Assembly (NCBI RefSeq): GCF_009833965.1
Contig: NZ_CP047165.1
Location: 1,302,001 to 1,366,000 of the forward strand
Reading direction: 5' to 3'
From: Pelistega ratti
GTDB taxonomy: Bacteria > Pseudomonadota > Gammaproteobacteria > Burkholderiales > Burkholderiaceae_B
Length of the DNA: 64,000 bases
Under the pieces are notes generated by a model. That model was not told where the DNA came from. It was given only the letters and a program-made list of their open reading frames with translations, and did no database searches. Positions 58,742 through 64,000 of this stretch are shown in pieces (the stretch's first letter is position 1; the number at the start of each line of letters is the position of its first letter). A program made the position numbers and the translations under genes.

Positions 58742-59707
58742 ATGGCACAAGCCAAAGTAGCAAGCAAAAAAACTTCTGTCAAAAAAGCAGAAGACACCCC
58801 AAAAAAAACCGTTAGCAAAACTGAAACAACAGCAGTAAAGACTGCCGCTAAAAAAGCACCAAGTAAAAAAACAGCCAGTACAAGTAAAACTGCTGCAGTA
58901 AAAACAGTTGCCAAAAAAGCAACTCCAGCTAAAACGGCGAGCAAAGCTACTTCGGCAAAAACAGCAGCCAAAAAAACAGCTCCAGCAAAAACCGCTAGTA
59001 AAACGACTGCTACTAAAACAGTCGCCAAAAAAGCAGCCCCAGCTAAAGTCGCTAGCAAAACAACGGCTACTAAAACAGCCGCTAAAAAAGCAGCTCCTGC
59101 TAAAGCCGCTAGTAAAACAACCGCTACTAAAACAGTAGCTAAAAAAGCAGCTCCTGCTAAAGCCGCTAGCAAAACAACCGCCACTAAAACAGCTGCTAAA
59201 AAAGCAGCTCCTGCTAAAGCCGCTAGCAAAACAACCGCTAGCAAAACAACCGCTACTAAAACAGTCGCTAAAAAAGCAGCTCCTGCTAAAGCCGCTAGCA
59301 AAACAACCGCTACTAAAACAGCCGCTAAAAAAGTAGCTCCAGCAAAACCCGCTAGCAAAACAACCGCTACTAAAACAGCCGCTAAAAAAGTAGCTCCAGC
59401 AAAACCCGCTAGCAAAACAACCGCTACTAAAACAGCCGCTAAAAAAGTAGCTCCAGCAAAACCCGCTAGCAAAACAACCGCTACTAAAACAGTCGCCACT
59501 AAAGCAACGGCAAAAACCACAGCCGCAAAAGAAACTCCTGCTAAAAAAGTAGAAGCAACACCAGCGGTTAGTGCACCAGCTACACAAAAAAAAAAGGAAG
59601 TAAGCGTTGAGGAAAAAGCACCAACTCCTGTTACCAAAGCAAGTGCAAGTAAAAAGGTAACAACACCTAATCCATGGCCTTTTCCAACAGGAACACATCG
59701 TCCTTAA
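58742..59707 (+). CDS. Lysine/alanine-rich histone H1-like protein with ten 19-residue repeats
   Basis: 321 residues, made almost wholly of K, A, T, S, P. Expected to bind DNA without sequence preference, like Bordetella BpH1, AlgP and eukaryotic H1 tails. About ten repeats of KKAAPAKAASKTTATKTxA fill about residues 55-250; the end is the non-basic NPWPFPTGTHRP. I chose the ATG at 58742, 7 bases from GGAG; the in-frame ATG at 58736 is only one base from it. Repeat number is likely to vary between strains. The long antisense frames over it are composition artefacts. Confidence 0.9.
   Translation: MAQAKVASKKTSVKKAEDTPKKTVSKTETTAVKTAAKKAPSKKTASTSKTAAVKTVAKKATPAKTASKATSAKTAAKKTAPAKTASKTTATKTVAKKAAPAKVASKTTATKTAAKKAAPAKAASKTTATKTVAKKAAPAKAASKTTATKTAAKKAAPAKAASKTTASKTTATKTVAKKAAPAKAASKTTATKTAAKKVAPAKPASKTTATKTAAKKVAPAKPASKTTATKTAAKKVAPAKPASKTTATKTVATKATAKTTAAKETPAKKVEATPAVSAPATQKKKEVSVEEKAPTPVTKASASKKVTTPNPWPFPTGTHRP
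58903..59506 (+). repeat. 57-bp minisatellite encoding the 19-residue repeats
   Basis: Period 57 bases; for example the GTAGCTCC box recurs at 59333, 59390 and 59447. The last three units are almost identical, older ones more diverged; one unit has an extra 15 bases (about 59230-59245). Confidence 0.92.
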
Positions 59708-59751
59708 ATAGTGAGAATCGCCTGAATAGGTAGTAATATCATTTTAGAAAA

Positions 59752-59786
59752 AATAAAGCCCCGTATCAAAATAGCGGGGCTTTATT
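59752..59786. terminator. Bidirectional terminator after the histone-like gene
   Basis: Perfect 12-base stem (59752-59763 with 59775-59786) with a CCCCG/CGGGG core, 11-base loop; T-rich on the plus side and a six-T run on the minus side. Serves this gene and the converging Aas-type gene. Confidence 0.85.
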
Positions 59787-59901
59787 CTTATTAAGCAAAT
59801 TTAGTTAATGTTTAAATTACCATTCATCAATTAAATAAAATGTTTCAACGCATATTCTCTCCTTTCTTCCTAGGCTTATACACCATCAGAAAAACAAGAT
59901 G

Positions 59902-62900
59902 CTATGCCAATGATGTACTTATCATTTTCAGTGCTAGTTGCTTCGCCCCCTTAAAATCTACTTTTCCACTACCCAATAGCGGAATATCATCTATCAAGAA
60001 AACTTGACGAGGAAGCATAATCGGCGGAATATTAAGCGATTTAATACGGGTATTGATTTCTTCAAGGCTGAGTGGTGACTTAACAAGTAGTACAACACTT
60101 TCACCCTTTTGCTCATCATTAACCGCAATCGCAACAAACTGGTTTTCATCATTAAGGACTTGAGCAATATTCTCTTCTACACTCCCCAGACTAATCATTT
60201 CTCCACCAATTTTGGCAAAACGAGAATAGCGATCAACAATAGTAATAAAACCATTTTCATCAATATGACCTTTATCACCTGTTTTGTAGTAACGTACGCC
60301 ATCTAGTTCAACTATCACCTCTTCTGTTTTAATAGGGTCATCCAAGTAACCTTTCATCACTTGTCCTCCACCAATGATAATTAAACCGTCCTCTCCTACC
60401 TTTAACGTTTCTAAGGTGATTGGATCAACAATTTTAATAATCGTTCCTGGTAATGGCATACCCACTGTACCTACTTTATTAAAAGTAAACTCTTTTAAAC
60501 TATCTGGATCTAAAATATTGGGCATATTCACACTGGCTACAGGGGCAGTTTCTGTTGCACCATACCCCTCATAAATTTCTAGACCAAATTTTAATCGGAA
60601 TACCTCTTTCACATCAGCCTTTAATTTTTCTGCACCAGCAATTACCATTCGCACACTTTGCAACATTAGGGGATGCAATTTTCTATTACGAACATATAAA
60701 CGGAAAAATGTTGATGTACCAAACATAATACTCACATGATGACGAGCGCACATTTTACCTACTTCTGCTCCATCGGTTGGGTCTGCTACGCTCACCATTT
60801 TGATTCCTTCACATAGGGGAAGCAAAGTCGTTACCGTTAAACCAAAAGAATGGAAGATTGGTAATGAATTTAAGATAACATCATCTTCTTGGAAATTAAG
60901 CAATTCACTCACTTGTTTAATATTAGTCAGTAAGTTTTTATGGCTTAACTCAATTCCTTTGGGTGTACCCTCACTACCACTACTAAATAAAATAGTTGCC
61001 GTATCATTGAGATGAACATTAGCAAAGTATCTAAACTTAATCCACCAACGCGGTGCAAATAAAGCAGTTAAAAATGCGCGTACCTTATCCCCTTTAGCAA
61101 AGTCTTTTCCTATTGCCTCTGCCAAAATTGTTTTTCCTGCTAACACTTTATCAAAAGCAAAGCCCTTGGCATTTAGTTTATTTAAGAATTTTTCAGCAGT
61201 AATTACCTTATTGATATTTGCTTTAGTAAGGGCTTTTTCCATTACATCGGGGCTAAGTGTATAGTTTAAATTCACTGGTACTTTACCCATCATCATTAAT
61301 GCCATATTGACAATAGCACCAATAGCAGAGCTTGGTAACAACACACCTATATTTTTCTCATCACCCAAAACTTTTTTAAACTGCTTACTAAACAATAATA
61401 CTGCTGTGATAAATTTAAGGTTATTCAGCTTCATCCCTTGCCCATCTACAACACACTCTTTGAACAAGTTAGATTTTGCATTATTTAACCAATGATGCAT
61501 CAGCGGTTTACGTTTTGCCATTATGCTTTCCCACACCGAAAAAGAAAGTTCGAGTACCTTTTGTTTCATCGCTGTGGCATCAATAAAACCATAAATGGGT
61601 TTGCCAAAAGCCACTAAAATTTCACGTTTTCCTTGTTTTTTTGTTAAGTTTTTATAATAGCTATCCGCACGAGAAAAACTACTTCCCCATAAGCCACGCA
61701 AATAAAAAGGTACAGTAGTAACATTATCCAGATCTTTTAAAACATATTCAAAACCTTTTTTAAACTCATTAATCTGTCCGTTATAACTAATATGCCCTTC
61801 TGGAAATAACGCAACCACTTCACCACTCATTAAATATTGACGAATCGTTTCTATTGACTCACTACTTGAGCCTGCCCCAATAGGAATTACACGGAAAATA
61901 CGCAAAAACCATGTAAGATACCATTTATTGTAAATTGGACGGAACATCACAAATTTTATTGCTCTTGGACTCGCCGCCTGTAATACCAACCAATCAATCC
62001 AGCTGATATGATTACCAAGTAATAATACCCCTCCACTTTGTGGTAAATTTTTTAACCCTTCTACATGGAAACGATAATTTGTTTTTAGTAAAGGTAATAG
62101 CAACAAACGCACAAATAAATGGGGAAGTTGCCACATGGCATAAAGACTGCCTAATAAGCACACTACTGAAATTGTTAAGAAAATACCTGCAGTAGAAAGA
62201 CTGAATTCTACAAACAAGATACTCAGTAGTAAAAAGCCTACCATAAAGATATTTTGGATAAAATTATTACCCGCCATAATTTTGCCACTTATTTTTTCAG
62301 GGGCAAAATATTGGATGGTTGCATTTAATGGCACAATAAATAATCCACCCGAAAAACCAAATCCAAAAGAACACACTATTAATAAAATATGCGTATGGGC
62401 AAAGGTTAATCCAAACAGTGAAAGAAAAATCCCTAATGCACCAATAGGCACAATACCTAATTCAATATGTAAATGTGAGGCTCGCCCTGCCAGATAAGAA
62501 CCTGCTATTAATCCTAAACCACTAACAGCAAGAATCGCCTGAATCATCACCGCATTATCCGCATTAAATAAGGCTTTATAATGGGCAGGAAATGCTGCAA
62601 CGATAACTTGAGAAACACCCCAAAACAAACCCAAACCAATCACACTTAACCAAATATTTTTATCTGTCCGTAAAGTGCGAAAGTTATCTTTTAGATACCC
62701 TAGTGATACATATTTTTGCATGGAGAATTTTTCACTTTCTTCTGTTTCTTGTGGGAAAAACGGAATTTTAAAAGCAAAAAAAGCTTCAAGCGAACTAAAT
62801 ACCACTAATGCTACCCCAATCATCCAAACACTTTGCAATACTTCGTTCGGATCATGAGAGGGTACATAATACCCTTCAAAGAAAATTGAAAAAGCAAAAG

Positions 62901-63360
62901 AGCTAAATAAAATGGCAACAATAGTAAGTGCTTGAATAACACCATTCGCCAGCCCAATATTTTCTGTTCCGACAATGGATTTAATAATACTGTATTTGGC
63001 AGGTGAATAGATGGCACTTTGTGCTGCTAAAACAAGTGTTAGGGCAAAAGCAAGATAAAATTCACCCAACATATAACTAAATAAAATAGCAGTAGAAACC
63101 CCTACAGCAGCCAAGCTACTCCAACGAATAACTTTAGTACGGCAAAATTTATCATTGATAAAAGCAGATGGTGAAAAAAGAAAGACAAAGGGTAATAAAA
63201 TCATCGCATTAATTAATGCGGTTAGTATCACTAAGGTATTACCCTCAAAGCTTTTTAGTAATACATTTTGAATCGTTATTTTATGTGCTAAATCAACACT
63301 CGCATTTAAAAAGGCAATAAGCAAATAAGGTAAAAAGCCTGTATATTTTAAGAGTTTCAT
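59902..63360 (-). CDS. LplT-PlsC-acyl-ACP synthetase fusion (lysophospholipid transporter / Aas)
   Basis: 1152 residues in three parts. Residues 1 to about 415: 12-helix MFS transporter like LplT, which flips lysophospholipids inward. About 430-630: PlsC acyltransferase with NHISWIDW (HX4D, near 448) and FPEGHIS. About 640-1150: AMP-binding acyl-ACP synthetase with ILFSSGSEGTPKG near 790, GYGATETAP near 933, YKTGD near 1025 and a C-terminal GSGKVDFKG lysine. In E. coli these are two proteins (LplT and Aas) that reacylate lysophosphatidylethanolamine; here one chain does both. Its ATG overlaps the stop of the regulator gene (ATGA). Confidence 0.93.
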   Translation of the reverse strand: MKLLKYTGFLPYLLIAFLNASVDLAHKITIQNVLLKSFEGNTLVILTALINAMILLPFVFLFSPSAFINDKFCRTKVIRWSSLAAVGVSTAILFSYMLGEFYLAFALTLVLAAQSAIYSPAKYSIIKSIVGTENIGLANGVIQALTIVAILFSSFAFSIFFEGYYVPSHDPNEVLQSVWMIGVALVVFSSLEAFFAFKIPFFPQETEESEKFSMQKYVSLGYLKDNFRTLRTDKNIWLSVIGLGLFWGVSQVIVAAFPAHYKALFNADNAVMIQAILAVSGLGLIAGSYLAGRASHLHIELGIVPIGALGIFLSLFGLTFAHTHILLIVCSFGFGFSGGLFIVPLNATIQYFAPEKISGKIMAGNNFIQNIFMVGFLLLSILFVEFSLSTAGIFLTISVVCLLGSLYAMWQLPHLFVRLLLLPLLKTNYRFHVEGLKNLPQSGGVLLLGNHISWIDWLVLQAASPRAIKFVMFRPIYNKWYLTWFLRIFRVIPIGAGSSSESIETIRQYLMSGEVVALFPEGHISYNGQINEFKKGFEYVLKDLDNVTTVPFYLRGLWGSSFSRADSYYKNLTKKQGKREILVAFGKPIYGFIDATAMKQKVLELSFSVWESIMAKRKPLMHHWLNNAKSNLFKECVVDGQGMKLNNLKFITAVLLFSKQFKKVLGDEKNIGVLLPSSAIGAIVNMALMMMGKVPVNLNYTLSPDVMEKALTKANINKVITAEKFLNKLNAKGFAFDKVLAGKTILAEAIGKDFAKGDKVRAFLTALFAPRWWIKFRYFANVHLNDTATILFSSGSEGTPKGIELSHKNLLTNIKQVSELLNFQEDDVILNSLPIFHSFGLTVTTLLPLCEGIKMVSVADPTDGAEVGKMCARHHVSIMFGTSTFFRLYVRNRKLHPLMLQSVRMVIAGAEKLKADVKEVFRLKFGLEIYEGYGATETAPVASVNMPNILDPDSLKEFTFNKVGTVGMPLPGTIIKIVDPITLETLKVGEDGLIIIGGGQVMKGYLDDPIKTEEVIVELDGVRYYKTGDKGHIDENGFITIVDRYSRFAKIGGEMISLGSVEENIAQVLNDENQFVAIAVNDEQKGESVVLLVKSPLSLEEINTRIKSLNIPPIMLPRQVFLIDDIPLLGSGKVDFKGAKQLALKMISTSLA

Positions 63361-63998
63361 GTTGAACTCTCCCTCTGATAAATATTTAATGTTTGCATAT
63401 TTAAAATATATGGTTTAAGCACTAACAATAAATCGAAAAGATGTTTGAGCTTCTCATCTTTTTGTTCACTTTCTTTTAGTGCTGATAACGTTAAATTAAC
63501 TTCTTGTTCAGCAAGTTTTTTAGCTGTTTGTAAATAGGTTTTTACCATTTCATACTCTGCTTCATTACAGCGACAAATAATCGCTAAGATATCTCGCTCT
63601 TTCGCCGTAAAAATCCCTTCTCGAGGATTTAATAAACCATCATCTACCATAGTTTGTAGCGCCGATTCAGAAAGAGAAAATTCTTGGCAAAGTGCTTTAG
63701 GTGAAAAAGTTTCATTCTCCGCCCCCATAATGATATTAATTAATGAAATTAAACTTTCATAAGGATTTTGCCAATCAAAATTAGGGTGGGTAAAGAGTTG
63801 TTTTATTTGAGAAATACTTGCATTGAAATTAGTTTGCAAATATTTAATAAACTTTAATAAACCGATACAACGCTCATCATAAAGATGAAAGTTAGGTTTA
63901 TCTTTTAAAGGTTCTGGTAAAAGACCTTCTTTAATGTAATACAACACGGTTGATTTCGGTGTTTGACTTAATTTCACCAAATCATTCATTTTCAGCAT
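63357..63998 (-). CDS. MerR-family transcriptional regulator (possibly incomplete at the 5' end)
   Basis: 213 residues. N-terminal winged HTH (LVKLSQTPKSTVLYYIKEGL) followed by a helical dimerisation region; the C-terminal part is a non-MerR helical domain without metal-binding cysteines, so it likely senses a small hydrophobic or lipid signal. Starts at ATG 63998 or 63989; the window ends two bases above the former, so a further upstream start cannot be excluded. The stop overlaps the downstream start by 4 bases (ATGA). Probably regulates the lipid-repair gene it is joined to. Confidence 0.85.
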   Translation of the reverse strand: MLKMNDLVKLSQTPKSTVLYYIKEGLLPEPLKDKPNFHLYDERCIGLLKFIKYLQTNFNASISQIKQLFTHPNFDWQNPYESLISLINIIMGAENETFSPKALCQEFSLSESALQTMVDDGLLNPREGIFTAKERDILAIICRCNEAEYEMVKTYLQTAKKLAEQEVNLTLSALKESEQKDEKLKHLFDLLLVLKPYILNMQTLNIYQRESST

Positions 63999-64000
63999 AA

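Noticed and set aside
58664-59698. Minus-strand frames of 344 and 304 codons opposite the histone-like gene
   Set aside because: They are mirror images of the 57-bp repeat composition (Cys/Phe/Ser-rich and Ala/Val/Leu-rich); the plus-strand frame has the ribosome site and promoter.

Overview
The window looks like chromosome from a low-GC betaproteobacterium of the Alcaligenaceae (Pelistega-, Taylorella- or Oligella-like; genus inferred, not proven). The clues are the Burkholderiales-style block tyrS / anmK / erpA / argC / rpsI-rplM, the glyA-nrdR-ribD-ribE run, a lysine/alanine-rich histone H1-like repeat protein, and clearly AT-rich DNA throughout.

Layout. (1) 1-6600, minus: the first 2200 codons of a giant trimeric autotransporter adhesin (YadA/Hia type) that runs off the window. 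(2) 7244-9889: galU and pgi, divergently transcribed. (3) 10027-37779: a surface-polysaccharide locus of Wzx/Wzy type. It starts with a Wzz chain-length regulator and holds a DUF4422 glycosyltransferase, a LicD phosphotransferase, a GT2, Wzy, an IspD/TarI-like cytidylyltransferase and an SDR. A 1.5-kb graveyard follows (acyltransferase pseudogene, IS1595-type transposase remnant, copied tail of the DUF4422 gene). Then come GT4, GT2, a galactofuranosyltransferase, a truncated second Wzy and Wzx. On the other side are glf, the initiating transferase WbaP, a second galU, rfbB-rfbD-rfbC (without rfbA) and galE. The predicted product is an O-antigen or capsule-like heteropolysaccharide containing galactofuranose and probably rhamnose, decorated through a CDP-activated phospho-alditol or similar group.

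Within that locus sit genes that do not look like polysaccharide genes. One is a DUF262-DUF1524 protein (GmrSD/BrxU-like, a likely antiphage nuclease) between wzx and glf. The other is a tight two-gene unit between wbaP and glf: a four-helix membrane protein plus a small RelA/SpoT-type nucleotide synthetase with its catalytic residues intact. This pair is the best candidate here for an undescribed nucleotide-signal / membrane-effector system.

(4) 38079-63998: mostly housekeeping. It includes a DEDDh exonuclease, a PiT phosphate transporter, tRNA-Ser(GGA), riboflavin genes, nrdR, glyA, a YbhB-like protein, tyrS, anmK, erpA, argC, rpsI/rplM, two near-identical Tat-exported TRAP substrate-binding proteins, pmbA, darP (yjgA), a carboxylesterase and gltX. 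It ends with the histone H1-like protein carrying ten 19-residue repeats, and a three-part LplT-PlsC-acyl-ACP synthetase fusion translationally coupled to a MerR-type regulator. A structured RNA with its own terminator is predicted upstream of gltX.
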